DNA of 64,000 nt. Origin: Pseudomonadota bacterium. Its GTDB lineage: Bacteria > Pseudomonadota > Gammaproteobacteria > Halothiobacillales > Halothiobacillaceae. The stretch lies in NCBI GenBank assembly GCA_021801265.1, contig JAJYYE010000010.1:186001-250000 (forward strand), read 5' to 3'. The notes under the pieces were generated by a model. It made no database searches, was not told the origin of the DNA, and worked only from the letters and a program-made list of their open reading frames with translations. Positions 19,615 through 29,559 of the stretch are shown here, piece after piece. Positions within the stretch are counted from its first letter, which is position 1. Each line of letters starts with the position of its first letter. The translations under genes and the position numbers were made by a program.

Positions 19615-21207
19615 GTGACACGCCTGCCTGAGCCGCCGCAAATAGCCACACCCCAGCCTTGGTGGTTGCGTTTATTGGGTGTAGGGATGCTGGTCATTGT
19701 GCCATTGATCTGGTGGTTGACTGCATACCCACCTCAACCTTATGGTGTCTCGACGACTGATGCCGAACTGAGCCATTCGTTCGCCCAAACCCCCCAACTG
19801 GAACAAATTCGGACGCGCGGTTATATACGGGTCGCGACCTTAATCAGTCCGACCATTTATATTCCCGATAAAACCCATCCCCAAGGACTTGAATATGATT
19901 TAGTCACTCGCTTTGCCGCCTATCTCGGTCTTAGCGTGCATTTTATTGTTGCTAAAAATATTGATGATGCTTACGCGATGGTGGCGACCAATCAAGCCGA
20001 TTTTGCCGCCGCAGGCTTAGTGGTCAGCCTCGCGCGTGAAGCGCAATTTCGCTATGGGCCGAGTTATTTATCCGTCCGGCGGCAACTCATTTATCGCCAA
20101 GGAGTAGAAAAACCCAAATCTCTTCAAGATATTGGTGATGCCCCCTTGGCGGTTGAGCAGGGTTCAAACAGCCAAAACTGGCTGACCGAGCAATCAAATA
20201 AAGGCCTGCTGGATGTGCCTTTTGACCATATAACTGATTCAACACCCCAGAAATCAGGCCAAGGAAAGACCGACTATGCGATCCGAATCCGGCTTGAAGA
20301 CAGTGGGATAAACACCCTAGAAGCGCTGGAAAATGGCACGGTGGATTATGCGGTCGTACTCTCACATGAAGCGATGTTAGGGCAGAAGATGTCCAACAAG
20401 ATACGAGTTGCCACGGATTTAGGGCCGCCCGTATCCTTCGCCTGGGCTTTTTCACGATTGGCGGATAAATCACTTTATGACGCAGCAGTGGATTTTTTTA
20501 CAGAAATCCGCCGGAACAATGAACTCAAAAATCTCATTGATCGACATTACACGCAATTCGAGCAATTAGATCAAAAATTAGCCCAACAATTTGTCGATGA
20601 TGTTGATCAACGGATCTCGCCGTATTTAAGCGCATTCAAGGCCGCGGGTAAAAAATACGCGATTGACTGGCGACTCCTGGCGGCCATGGGATATCAGGAA
20701 TCGAAATGGCAGCCCGATGCCCAATCGCAACAAGGTGCCTATGGCCTAATGCAAATCATGCCACCCACTGCGGCTTATATTGGGCTGACCGACCCGGGCA
20801 ATCCTGTAAAAAATATCCTGGCAGCAGCTAAATATCTCAGTTATCTGCGGACGCAAATTGACGATCAAGCACCCGAGCCCGACCTGACTTATCTGGCGCT
20901 TGCCGCTTATAACATTGGGATTGGGCATTTAAATGATGCGATCAAACTCACCAAGCAACAAAGCGGTGACCCCAATCGCTGGCGCGATATCCGCGAACGG
21001 TTGACCCAGCTTTCGAATTCCAAAATTTACCCCAAATTACGTAATGGCTTCGCGCGAGGCGAAGAAACCGTACAGTACGTGGAAAATATCCGCGCACTCC
21101 ACGATTTAATGGTTTGGGTGGAAATACATAATCAACAAATGAATGGCTCGTTCATTGTCGAGCATTCGGACTCAGTCTTGAATTCTGCTCAGTCAAACTC
21201 GCCATAA
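19615..21207 (+). CDS. mltF: Membrane-bound lytic transglycosylase F
   Basis: A 530-aa envelope protein that cleaves peptidoglycan to anhydromuropeptides. An N-terminal membrane anchor or signal (about residues 18-38) is followed by a periplasmic solute-binding-like domain (about 60-305) and a C-terminal SLT lytic domain (about 335-480). The catalytic Glu lies in MGYQESKWQP, with the SLT motifs GAYGLMQIMPPTA and LALAAYNIGIG. The start is GTG at 19615. The 3' end runs 56 nt into the convergent pyrF gene, so the two coding ends overlap on opposite strands. Confidence 0.93.
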   Translation: MTRLPEPPQIATPQPWWLRLLGVGMLVIVPLIWWLTAYPPQPYGVSTTDAELSHSFAQTPQLEQIRTRGYIRVATLISPTIYIPDKTHPQGLEYDLVTRFAAYLGLSVHFIVAKNIDDAYAMVATNQADFAAAGLVVSLAREAQFRYGPSYLSVRRQLIYRQGVEKPKSLQDIGDAPLAVEQGSNSQNWLTEQSNKGLLDVPFDHITDSTPQKSGQGKTDYAIRIRLEDSGINTLEALENGTVDYAVVLSHEAMLGQKMSNKIRVATDLGPPVSFAWAFSRLADKSLYDAAVDFFTEIRRNNELKNLIDRHYTQFEQLDQKLAQQFVDDVDQRISPYLSAFKAAGKKYAIDWRLLAAMGYQESKWQPDAQSQQGAYGLMQIMPPTAAYIGLTDPGNPVKNILAAAKYLSYLRTQIDDQAPEPDLTYLALAAYNIGIGHLNDAIKLTKQQSGDPNRWRDIRERLTQLSNSKIYPKLRNGFARGEETVQYVENIRALHDLMVWVEIHNQQMNGSFIVEHSDSVLNSAQSNSP

Positions 21208-21886
21208 TGGAGCGCACCACATCGGCAGGATGTACAGCGCGCGTAATGGGACGCCCGACCACAATGGCACTCGCACCCGCTGCCATTGCCTCTAACGGCG
21301 TCATGACACGCGATTGATCATCCAAGGCAGAACCAGCCGGTCGAATCCCCGGCGTAATGATCACCGGTTCGGCCTGGATGAAAATTTGACGTAGGGCGGC
21401 CGCTTCCCAAGCAGAACAGACCACCCCATCCAGACCTTCATCATTCGCCAGGCGGGCAAGCAGCTGCGCTTGTTCAGCCAAGGGGCGCGTGATGCCCACC
21501 TCAACCAGTGCCGCCTGATCCATGGAGGTCAGCACGGTAACTGCGATCAATGCTGGCGCATCAAGGGTTTGCGGCACCGCACGCCGCGCCGCAGCCAGCA
21601 TGGCACGGCCACCGAATGCATGCACATTAACCACCCGCACACCTAAATCGCAGGCTGCGCGACAAGCCTGCGCCACAGTGTGGGGAATATCGTGAAATTT
21701 CAGATCCAGAAATACATCAAAGCCTTGGGCAACAAACCGTTGCACCAAGCCTGGGCCTGCCCGAGTAAACAGTTCCTTACCCACTTTTAGCCCGCATTCG
21801 CCAGGATTCAAGTGCGCAACCAAAGCTTCAGCTTGCAGCACATCCGCGAAGTCTAAGGCAACATAAAGCCTGGATTGTTTAGCCAA
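21152..21886 (-). CDS. pyrF: Orotidine 5'-phosphate decarboxylase
   Basis: A 244-aa TIM-barrel enzyme for the last step of UMP synthesis. The active-site segment DLKFHDIPHTV and the phosphate-binding loops ITPGIRP and GASAIVVGRPITRA are intact. It follows ihfB by 12 nt on the same strand, at the end of the gyrA-to-ihfB run. The last 18 codons overlap mltF on the other strand, and that part lies beyond the conserved core. Confidence 0.96.
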   Translation of the reverse strand: MAKQSRLYVALDFADVLQAEALVAHLNPGECGLKVGKELFTRAGPGLVQRFVAQGFDVFLDLKFHDIPHTVAQACRAACDLGVRVVNVHAFGGRAMLAAARRAVPQTLDAPALIAVTVLTSMDQAALVEVGITRPLAEQAQLLARLANDEGLDGVVCSAWEAAALRQIFIQAEPVIITPGIRPAGSALDDQSRVMTPLEAMAAGASAIVVGRPITRAVHPADVVRSIMASLTEQNSRLSPNARQ

Positions 21887-21898
21887 AGTGCATTGCCT

Positions 21899-22204
21899 CT
21901 ATTCGCTACGAATCGCTTGCCCCGCCTGCTCATTCACCCGTTCGCGTAATTCCTTGCCGGGTTTGAAATGCGGAACATATTTAGACTCCAGCGAGACACT
22001 TTCTCCCGATTTTGGATTGCGTCCAATCCGTGGCTTACGGAAATTCAGCGAGAAACTTCCAAAACCGCGTATTTCAATGCGCTCACCGCGCGCCATGGCG
22101 GCGATCATTTCATCCAACATCAGTTTCACTGAGGTATCGATATCCCGAATGGACAGATATTTTTGCCGATCAGCCAATCGGTCAATCAATTCAGATTTTG
22201 TCAT
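21899..22204 (-). CDS. ihfB: Integration host factor subunit beta
   Basis: A 101-aa partner of IhfA, with the family start [10 protein letters not shown], the GFGSFSL motif, the arm proline at residue 64 in GRNPKSG and the ending [16 protein letters not shown]. The ATG at 22204 is chosen because AGGA lies 8 nt upstream; an ATG three codons earlier sits directly against that site. It follows rpsA, as in most gammaproteobacteria, but a terminator lies between, so it probably has its own promoter as well. Confidence 0.97.
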   Translation of the reverse strand: MTKSELIDRLADRQKYLSIRDIDTSVKLMLDEMIAAMARGERIEIRGFGSFSLNFRKPRIGRNPKSGESVSLESKYVPHFKPGKELRERVNEQAGQAIRSE

Positions 22205-22374
22205 GCCAGTCATCCTATTTTATTGATTTTAGTGACCCAGAATTCGTAACCCATTGGTCGCCCAATAGCCTTTATTCATGCTATTCAGTAACCCAGAAAA
22301 AACAAGTAAAAAGCGCTCGCTTGAGTTTTCGGCGTTACTCATAGAAAGAAATTCATGTGCCTCACTATTTAAAC

Positions 22375-22401
22375 AAAAAACGCCATCTCAACGATGGCGT
22401 T
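22375..22401 (-). terminator. Intrinsic terminator after rpsA
   Basis: On the minus strand the stem AACGCCATC/GATGGCGTT (5-nt loop) is followed by a run of Ts. It is 24 nt past the rpsA stop and before ihfB. Confidence 0.92.
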
Positions 22402-22424
22402 AATCCAACAACTTACATAACAGA

Positions 22425-24104
22425 TTACTCTGATCGATTCAGTTGTTCTTTCAGCAAATCACCCAGGGTGGGATTGCTGACTGTTGTCCGGCTCATCTCC
22501 TCCATTGCTTCAGATTCTTCTTGTGAATCTTTGGCACGGATCGACAAGCTCACCATACGGTTTTTACGATCAACGCCCATCACTTTTGCTTCAACAGCAT
22601 CGCCTTCTTTCAAGACGGTGCGGGCATCTTCCACGCGATCACGCGAAATATCTGAAGCGCGCAAGTAACCTTCGACGCCATTGCCCAAATCAACCACCGC
22701 ACCACGGGCATCGACTTCGCGCACGGTGCCAGAGATGATTTTGCCCTTTTGGTTATCCGAAGAGAAATCGCCAATGGGGTCGCTTTCCAACTGCTTGAGG
22801 CCTAAAGAAATGCGCTCGCGCTCAGGATCGATGGCAATAACAACCGCCTCAATTTCTTCGCCTTTCTTGAATTGACGCACGGCATCTTCGCCGGTTTCAT
22901 TCCAAGACAGGTCAGACAAGTGAATCAAGCCATCGATGCCACCATCCAAGCCGATGAACACGCCAAAGTCGGTAATTGACTTAATCTGACCACTGACTTT
23001 ATCACCTTTCTGATGAGTGGCAGCAAATGCATCCCATGGATTCGCCTGGCATTGTTTCATGCCCAATGAAATCCGGCGGCGTTCTTCGTCGATGTCCAGA
23101 ATCACAACTTCCGTTTCATCGCCCACGGAAACAACCTTACCTGGGTTGACATTTTTATTGGTCCAATCCATTTCGGAAACGTGCACCAAACCTTCAACAC
23201 CATTATCGATTTCCACGAAGCAGCCGTAATCCGTGAGGTTTGTGACCTTACCGAAGAAGCGGGCACCAATCGGGAAGCGGCGTGCCAAATCGCTCCAGGG
23301 ATCTTCACCCATCTGCTTCATACCAAGTGATACGCGATTGCGATCACGGTCAAATTTCAATACTTTAACATCGACTTCGTCGCCGATGGCGACGACTTCG
23401 GAAGGATGCTTAACGCGTTTCCAAGCCATGTCGGTGATGTGCAGCAGGCCGTCGATGCCACCCAAATCAAGGAATGCACCATAATCGGTGAGGTTCTTGA
23501 CTACGCCACGCAATACCATGCCTTCCTGGAGTTGATCGAGCAGCGCATCGCGTTCGGCGCTGTACTCTTGCTCCACCACGGCACGGCGTGAAACCACGAC
23601 GTTGTTGCGTTTTTGATCGAGTTTGATGATTTTGAATTCGACATCCTTACCTTCGAGATAGGTGGTGTCGCGAATCGGACGCACGTCAACCAATGAGCCC
23701 GGCAGGAACGCACGGATTTCGCCCATTTCGACGGTAAAGCCGCCTTTGACTTTGCCGGTAATGCGGCCGGTAACGATTTCTTCGTTTTTGAATGATTTTT
23801 CCAGCGTGGTCCAAGCACGAGCACGCAAGGCTTTCTCACGAGACAATTTGGTTTCGCCAAATCCATCTTCAACGGACTCAAGGGCGACATCAACCTTATC
23901 ACCGACTTTAATCGTCAGTTCGCCGTTTTCATCGAAAAACTCGGCGGCGGGAATAACACCTTCAGATTTCAAACCGGTGTCGATGACAACAAAGTCACCG
24001 GTAATTGCGACTACAGTGCCTTCAATAATGGCACCTGGCTGCATCACTGCATTTTTTTGACTCTCTTCAAAGAGATCGGCAAAACTTTCAAATTGGGCTG
24101 ACAT
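22425..24104 (-). CDS. rpsA: Ribosomal protein S1
   Basis: A 559-aa mRNA-binding protein of the 30S subunit needed to start translation on most mRNAs. Six S1 repeats are recognisable; several carry the signature [17 protein letters not shown] or close variants. The start is the ATG at 24104 ([15 protein letters not shown]); a longer frame upstream has no family support. The start has only a weak purine stretch before it, which is usual for rpsA and fits its autogenous control. It lies in the aroA-cmk-rpsA-ihfB order. Confidence 0.97.
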   Translation of the reverse strand: MSAQFESFADLFEESQKNAVMQPGAIIEGTVVAITGDFVVIDTGLKSEGVIPAAEFFDENGELTIKVGDKVDVALESVEDGFGETKLSREKALRARAWTTLEKSFKNEEIVTGRITGKVKGGFTVEMGEIRAFLPGSLVDVRPIRDTTYLEGKDVEFKIIKLDQKRNNVVVSRRAVVEQEYSAERDALLDQLQEGMVLRGVVKNLTDYGAFLDLGGIDGLLHITDMAWKRVKHPSEVVAIGDEVDVKVLKFDRDRNRVSLGMKQMGEDPWSDLARRFPIGARFFGKVTNLTDYGCFVEIDNGVEGLVHVSEMDWTNKNVNPGKVVSVGDETEVVILDIDEERRRISLGMKQCQANPWDAFAATHQKGDKVSGQIKSITDFGVFIGLDGGIDGLIHLSDLSWNETGEDAVRQFKKGEEIEAVVIAIDPERERISLGLKQLESDPIGDFSSDNQKGKIISGTVREVDARGAVVDLGNGVEGYLRASDISRDRVEDARTVLKEGDAVEAKVMGVDRKNRMVSLSIRAKDSQEESEAMEEMSRTTVSNPTLGDLLKEQLNRSE

Positions 24105-24243
24105 GAATACTTCGTTCCAAAAAATACGACCAGACGCTCCGGATGACTGTCTGTCGTGGTGGTTAAAAGGCTGGCCAGTCCGCGTCCCTGGGTTGGCAGT
24201 CCACAAAAAAACAACGTGAAAATCAACATAAAATCAAGGTAGT

Positions 24244-24903
24244 TTAAACAACACCTTGGGCACGAATGAATTCCATCATTTGCGCCTCGACGGCCTCAAT
24301 CGACAGATGACTGGAATCAATCACCAGGGCTTCGGCCGCGGGAACGAGGGGCGCAATCGCCCGATTTCGATCCCGATCATCCCGAGCCCGGATCTCATCG
24401 ATGAGGGCGGCTAAATTAGCATTAAAACCATGCTCGATCAACTGTTTATAACGTCGCTCGGCTCGAATTTCCACACTGGCATCTAAAAAAAGTTTTGCGG
24501 GCGCATCGATAAAGACGACTGTTCCCATATCCCGGCCATCAGCGACCAATCCAGGAGGTTGTACAAACGCGCGCTGTCGAGCCAGTAACGCAGCACGCAC
24601 ATTAGGGTGGGCGGCAATTTGCGATGCCATAGCGCCGGTTTGTTCGGTGCGTAGAACCGAGTCGACGCATGTCCCATCCAGAAACGCTGCGCCGTCTCCG
24701 GCAAAATGTACATTCAGGGTTTCGGCCACCTCAGCAACTTCCGGCGCATCCAGAGCAAGACCTCGCTTCTGTGCCGCCAGTGCAGTTAACCGATAGAGCG
24801 CGCCGGAATCAAGCAGATGGAACCCCAAACGCTCGGCCAAACGCCGTGCCAATGTGCCTTTGCCCGAACCGCTCGGTCCATCGATGGTGATAACGGGAAT
24901 CAT
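24244..24903 (-). CDS. cmk: Cytidylate kinase
   Basis: A 219-aa enzyme that phosphorylates CMP and dCMP. The P-loop GPSGSGKGT is at residues 9-17, and the CMP-binding segments [10 protein letters not shown] and VADGRDMGT are present. The start at 24903 makes an ATGA overlap with aroA. The fusion or adjacency of aroA with cmk and rpsA is the known mixed-function supraoperon of gammaproteobacteria. Confidence 0.96.
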   Translation of the reverse strand: MIPVITIDGPSGSGKGTLARRLAERLGFHLLDSGALYRLTALAAQKRGLALDAPEVAEVAETLNVHFAGDGAAFLDGTCVDSVLRTEQTGAMASQIAAHPNVRAALLARQRAFVQPPGLVADGRDMGTVVFIDAPAKLFLDASVEIRAERRYKQLIEHGFNANLAALIDEIRARDDRDRNRAIAPLVPAAEALVIDSSHLSIEAVEAQMMEFIRAQGVV

Positions 24904-26264
24904 GTCGCACCGCCCACCACTGGCCCGGCAACATCCTGCAGCCCCCCACCGCATCGCCGGAACAATTCGGCAAAACCGGGGAATGAAGTTTCCACAAATT
25001 CACAATTATGGATGGTGATGGTCCCACTGGCGCGTAATCCCGCCACGGCGAACGCCATGGCGATGCGATGATCGCCCTGACTCCAGATTTCCGCCATGCC
25101 AAAGGGCAGTGCCTGCGCGCCCTGCCCCTCAATAATCATACCGTCAACGGTCGGTGTGGCTTCGATGCCGAGTTTTTGCAGGCCATCGGCCATCACGGCA
25201 ATCCGGTCCGATTCCTTGACACGCAGCTCTTCAGCGCCCGTCAACACGGTGCGGCCTTCGGCGCAGGCGGCCGCGACAAACAGCGCCGGGAATTCGTCAA
25301 TCGCCAGCGGCACTAGTGCTTCGGGAATCTCGATGCCGCGCAATCGAGCGCTTTTGACCCGAATATCGGCCACGGGTTCGCCACCCACTTCTCGCGAATT
25401 GAACACAGTCATATCCGCGCCCATCGCTTTGAGAATTTCAATCACGCCGATCCGGGTGGGGTTCATGCCAACGTGTTCGAGCGTGATTTCCGCCGCTGGG
25501 GCGATACTGGCCGCCACCATGAAAAACGCGGCTGAGGAAATATCAGCAGGCACATCGATTTTGCGCGCGGCTAAACGCCCCCCCCCCTGCACACAGGCTG
25601 TGGACCCTTTGCGTTCGACTTCATAGCCAAACCCAGACAACATCCGTTCGGTATGATCGCGCGTCGGTGCCGGTTCGGTGACGCAGGTTCGGCCTTTTGC
25701 GTATAAACCCGCCAGCAGCACACAGGATTTGACCTGGGCACTGGCCATCGGCAACAGATAATCAATCGCGTTCAATGCGTTGCCGCCGCGAATCGTCAAA
25801 GGTGAACGGCCACCTTCTGCAGATTCGATGATTGCACCCATCTGGTTAAGCGGATCAATCACCCGCCTCATCGGCCGCCGCGCCAGCGATTTATCGCCTT
25901 CCAGCACGCTATCGAATGATTGACCGGCAAGAATCCCCGCCATCAACCGCATTGAAGTGCCGGAATTGCCCACGTACAAGGGTTTTTTCGGTGATCGCAA
26001 GCCATACAGACCCACACCGGCCACGCGGACATATCCATCCACCGGATCGGTAATTTCAACGCCCATTGCCCGAAAACAGCGCAGCGTATTTAAGCTGTCT
26101 TCACCCTGTAAAAATCCACGGATTTCAGTGATACCCTCGGCCAGCGCGCCGAGCATGATCGCGCGGTGCGAAATGGATTTATCGCCCGGAACCCGAAAAT
26201 TTCCTTCGAGTTTTTTGGCACAAGGCTGCGTGGTATAGGTGACCGTGGTTGTGGCGTGGTTCAT
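24900..26264 (-). CDS. aroA: EPSP synthase (3-phosphoshikimate 1-carboxyvinyltransferase), class II-type motifs
   Basis: A 454-aa enzyme joining shikimate-3-phosphate and PEP in the chorismate pathway. It carries motifs used to define class II EPSP synthases: RDHTE (RxHxE), GDKS, SAQVK (SAQxK) and NPTR (NxTR). The PEP/glyphosate loop reads [10 protein letters not shown] and keeps glycine, not alanine, at the position equivalent to E. coli Gly96. It is single-domain, not fused to tyrA as in Pseudomonas, although tyrA is adjacent (19 nt upstream). It is coupled to cmk by a 4-nt overlap. Confidence 0.95.
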   Translation of the reverse strand: MNHATTTVTYTTQPCAKKLEGNFRVPGDKSISHRAIMLGALAEGITEIRGFLQGEDSLNTLRCFRAMGVEITDPVDGYVRVAGVGLYGLRSPKKPLYVGNSGTSMRLMAGILAGQSFDSVLEGDKSLARRPMRRVIDPLNQMGAIIESAEGGRSPLTIRGGNALNAIDYLLPMASAQVKSCVLLAGLYAKGRTCVTEPAPTRDHTERMLSGFGYEVERKGSTACVQGGGRLAARKIDVPADISSAAFFMVAASIAPAAEITLEHVGMNPTRIGVIEILKAMGADMTVFNSREVGGEPVADIRVKSARLRGIEIPEALVPLAIDEFPALFVAAACAEGRTVLTGAEELRVKESDRIAVMADGLQKLGIEATPTVDGMIIEGQGAQALPFGMAEIWSQGDHRIAMAFAVAGLRASGTITIHNCEFVETSFPGFAELFRRCGGGLQDVAGPVVGGAT

Positions 26265-26282
26265 AACAAATACTCAAGGATT

Positions 26283-27176
26283 TTATTCGGCCTGATAGGC
26301 CGTTTCAGTTAATGCAGGTCGATAGAGTACATCGCGAACCGCTTTCGCATCGGCGAACACACGCTCCACCCCTACGCTGTCACCCGCATCGATTAATCGC
26401 CTCAGCAACTGCAGTTCATCAAGATAGTGATCCAGCATGGGCAGCAATTCATCGCGGTTGGCGACACAGATATCGCGCCACATCTGCGGATCGGAACTGG
26501 CAATGCGGGAAAAATCGCGGAATCCGCCTGCCGCGTAGCGGAAAACTTCATAGCGCTCTTCCAGTCGCGAGAGCGCGGAAACCAACCCGAACGCAGCCAG
26601 ATGCGGCAAATGGCTGGTCGCTGCCAGAACATGATCGTGATGCTGCACCGGCATCTGCTCGACCTGCGCACCCACCGCTTGCCACAACGCCACAGCCCGC
26701 TCAATCACCGCCGACGTATTGGCTGAAGTGGGCGTAAGAATCACCCGGTGATCGACAAACAGGGTTGCAAAGGCCGCATCCGGCCCACTGCGCTCAGTAC
26801 CCGCAATCGGATGCCCCGGTACGAACTGGCCAAACTGCACCGAACTTAATGCTGCACGAGCCGCCGCCACGACATTACCTTTCACGCTGCCACCGTCCGT
26901 GATTAAGGCGTTGGGGGCCAGTACCGGAGCCAGTTCAGCAAATACACTCGCCATTGCCTGCACCGGGGTGGCGATAAACACCACATCTGCTCCGCGAACC
27001 GCTTCAGCCACAGAGTCGACGGGGCGATCAATCAAGCCCAGCTCAAAGGCGCGCAACCGGGTTTGCAACTGGCGGCTATAACCCACCACTTCGCCGACCA
27101 ACCCCTGTTTCTTGAGGGCCAAACTGAGCGAGCCGCCGATGAGCCCCAAGCCAATCAAGGCTAAGCGCTCAATCAT
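26283..27176 (-). CDS. tyrA: Prephenate/arogenate dehydrogenase
   Basis: A 297-aa NAD(P)-dependent enzyme of tyrosine synthesis. The Rossmann motif GLGLIGGSLSLALKKQG is at residues 8-24; VPGHPIAGTERSGP and the DHVLAATSHLPH segment contain the conserved catalytic histidines. No chorismate mutase or ACT domain is present, so it is the standalone type. It overlaps hisC by 4 nt and sits in the pheA-hisC-tyrA-aroA order typical of the aromatic supraoperon. Substrate preference between prephenate and arogenate cannot be decided here. Confidence 0.93.
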   Translation of the reverse strand: MIERLALIGLGLIGGSLSLALKKQGLVGEVVGYSRQLQTRLRAFELGLIDRPVDSVAEAVRGADVVFIATPVQAMASVFAELAPVLAPNALITDGGSVKGNVVAAARAALSSVQFGQFVPGHPIAGTERSGPDAAFATLFVDHRVILTPTSANTSAVIERAVALWQAVGAQVEQMPVQHHDHVLAATSHLPHLAAFGLVSALSRLEERYEVFRYAAGGFRDFSRIASSDPQMWRDICVANRDELLPMLDHYLDELQLLRRLIDAGDSVGVERVFADAKAVRDVLYRPALTETAYQAE

Positions 27177-28354
27177 GCCGATGCTCGGAGCGCGGGCAGT
27201 ACGTGATCCAGGGCAGTCAAAACCCGCTCATTTTGCGCCTGTGTGCCAATGGTGATCCGAATATGGCAAGAGAGCCCGCCGGTATCTGTTTGCCCACCCA
27301 AGGCACGCACGATGACCCCTTCACGCAAGAGCGCATCGAACACACGTCCCGCCGGCAGACCAACCTGCACCGTGACAAAATTGGCTTGCGAGGGAATCAC
27401 GGCCAACCCGCGCGTGCGGAACGCCGCTTGCATAAAATCAAGCCCAACTGCATTCACCGCTCGGCTATGCTCAATAAAAGTCGAATCGCCTAACGCCGCC
27501 TCGGCCGCCTTCAAAGCCAAGCTATTGACATTAAAGGGTTGGCGCACGCGATCCAGCACAGAAATCACGGCGGGATGCCCCACAGCAAAACCGATGCGCA
27601 ATGCCGCCAGGCCATAAATTTTTGAGAACGTACGCGTCACTAATACATGAGGGAAACGCCGTGCGAGCGCCATCCCATCGGGAAATTGACCTGTGGCATA
27701 CGCCGATCGAGCCACATATTCGCTATACGCTTCATCGAGGACTACCAGTACATGGCGGGGCACCGCCTCTAAAAATTCTTCCAGCTGCGCTTGCGTCACC
27801 CATGTACCGGTGGGGTTATTGGGATTAGCCAGAAATACCACACGGGTGTGCGCATCAATTGCGCGCAACAGGGCGGGCAGATCGGCGCCATACGGCATGT
27901 CAGCATGCGTTGGCGGCAAGGCCGGGATGATTTTTGCGTCCGCACCGGTTGCCTGTGTGGCCAAGGCATAGACAGCAAACGCATAGGCTGAAAATACGGC
28001 ATTGCGACCCGGGGCTAAATAGGCTCGCGCCACGAGCTCCAATAAGTCATTCGAGCCATTGCCCAGAATAATTGACGCCGCATCGACTTGAAAATGCTTT
28101 GAAATCGCCGCCTTTAGCGCATAACCACTGCCATCAGGGTAAATATTCAAATCGTTGAACGCGTGAATCGCCGCGTGCGCCTGCGGGCTGGCGCCCAACG
28201 GATTTTCATTGGATGCCAATTTGAGAATATCGCTCAGGCCGAATTCCCGCGCCACTTCATCGACCGGTTTACCCGTCACATACGGTGAAATGGCTTGAAC
28301 GTAGTCAAGCGCCTGCGCGGCCAAATGCGCACCCAAAATTTCTGCTGGACTCAC
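27173..28354 (-). CDS. hisC: Histidinol-phosphate / aromatic aminotransferase
   Basis: A 393-aa PLP enzyme of the HisC family, with SNENPLGASP, the FLANPNNPTG segment, DEAYSEYV and the PLP lysine in TRTFSKIYGLAALR. The GTG start at 28354 has GAGGGG upstream. Its place between pheA and tyrA corresponds to the hisH-b member of the aromatic supraoperon. It probably also transaminates phenylpyruvate or hydroxyphenylpyruvate; this is inference from context. Confidence 0.93.
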   Translation of the reverse strand: MSPAEILGAHLAAQALDYVQAISPYVTGKPVDEVAREFGLSDILKLASNENPLGASPQAHAAIHAFNDLNIYPDGSGYALKAAISKHFQVDAASIILGNGSNDLLELVARAYLAPGRNAVFSAYAFAVYALATQATGADAKIIPALPPTHADMPYGADLPALLRAIDAHTRVVFLANPNNPTGTWVTQAQLEEFLEAVPRHVLVVLDEAYSEYVARSAYATGQFPDGMALARRFPHVLVTRTFSKIYGLAALRIGFAVGHPAVISVLDRVRQPFNVNSLALKAAEAALGDSTFIEHSRAVNAVGLDFMQAAFRTRGLAVIPSQANFVTVQVGLPAGRVFDALLREGVIVRALGGQTDTGGLSCHIRITIGTQAQNERVLTALDHVLPALRASA

Positions 28355-28364
28355 CCTTTTCCCC

Positions 28365-29549
28365 TCAATCTAATACACCACTTGTTGCCGACAATACCGC
28401 CAAGGGATAGGAACCCAATATCCGCAATGAGCCACAAAACGGGCGCATCCGGGTTAATGCCGACTGCACGCGCTCATCGGCCTGATGGCCTTCAAAATCG
28501 ATAAAGAATACATAGTCCCACGCGCGATCGCGGGCCGGGCGGGATTCAATTCGGGTGATATCAATGCCAAAATCCGCCAAGGGTGCGAGCAGCCGCGCCA
28601 GAGCACCCGGCTCGTTATTGACGGATAAAACCAGGGAGGTTTTATCCGCACCCGAAGGCGGTACCGCATCTCGGCCAATCACCACAAAACGCGTCGTATT
28701 AAAGGCGCTATCCTGAATATTGGTTGCGACCACATGCAACCCATGTTGCTCTGCAGCCAATAATGGCCCAATGGAAAAAGTGGTTGGCGATTCAGCGGCA
28801 AGCCGGGCAGCTTCACCATTGCTCTGCACAGCCATTCGTTCAATACCCGGATAGTGCACATCCAACCACTCCCGACATTGCGCCAACGATTGCGCATGAG
28901 AAACAATCCGTTGCGGCCGAGTATTAACCGCATCGGCGCGCGCCAACAACTGCTGGTCAATCTTGAGTGATAACTCACCGCAAATTTGAATATCGCCCGC
29001 TACCCAAGCACGCGTAGCTGAACCAAACGCCAGGGCATCCAGGGTTTGCGACACGCTGCCTTCGGTGGAGTTTTCAACGGGAACCACCCCGAAATCCACC
29101 GATCCAGCGGCAACCGCACGGAACACTTCAGGAATACCGGGTTCAAGCACCAATTGCGCGCCATGACCAAATGCCCGCAATGCAGCCTGCTCGGTAAACG
29201 TACCGCTAGGCCCTAAACACGCCACCGTGAGTGGCTGCTCTAACGCCAAACAGGCGGACATGATCTCCCGAAACAGCCACACCATGCTGTCGCCCGGCAG
29301 GGGCCCCGGATTGCGCGCGCGAACACGAGCTAACACCTGGGCTTCCCGCTCGGGACGATAAAATGAGGACTGGGGTTCGTTCGTCGTCAGTTTAATTTCG
29401 GCCACGCGCTCGGCCAGACGGGCGCGCTGCGAAATCAAAGTCATCAACTGCCCATCAAGAACATCAATGTACTGCCGGACTTCAGCCAGCGTAGTGGGTA
29501 GAGGTTGTTGAGCCCGCCAACCACCCGCGGCTTCCTGTGAGTCAGTCAC
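28365..29549 (-). CDS. pheA: Bifunctional chorismate mutase / prephenate dehydratase
   Basis: A 394-aa enzyme of phenylalanine synthesis. The AroQ chorismate mutase domain is at about 20-110 (RQYIDVLDGQLMTLISQRA). The prephenate dehydratase domain is at about 120-295 (CLGPSGTFTEQAA, VPVENSTEGSV and the catalytic TRF motif in NTTRFVVIG). A C-terminal ACT domain (ESRPARDRAWDYVFFIDFEGH) gives feedback inhibition by Phe. The GTG at 29549 lies 10 nt after serA, with AAGG at good spacing; an upstream frame to 29597 overlaps serA and lacks family support. Confidence 0.95.
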   Translation of the reverse strand: MTDSQEAAGGWRAQQPLPTTLAEVRQYIDVLDGQLMTLISQRARLAERVAEIKLTTNEPQSSFYRPEREAQVLARVRARNPGPLPGDSMVWLFREIMSACLALEQPLTVACLGPSGTFTEQAALRAFGHGAQLVLEPGIPEVFRAVAAGSVDFGVVPVENSTEGSVSQTLDALAFGSATRAWVAGDIQICGELSLKIDQQLLARADAVNTRPQRIVSHAQSLAQCREWLDVHYPGIERMAVQSNGEAARLAAESPTTFSIGPLLAAEQHGLHVVATNIQDSAFNTTRFVVIGRDAVPPSGADKTSLVLSVNNEPGALARLLAPLADFGIDITRIESRPARDRAWDYVFFIDFEGHQADERVQSALTRMRPFCGSLRILGSYPLAVLSATSGVLD

Positions 29550-29559
29550 GCGCAAAACC

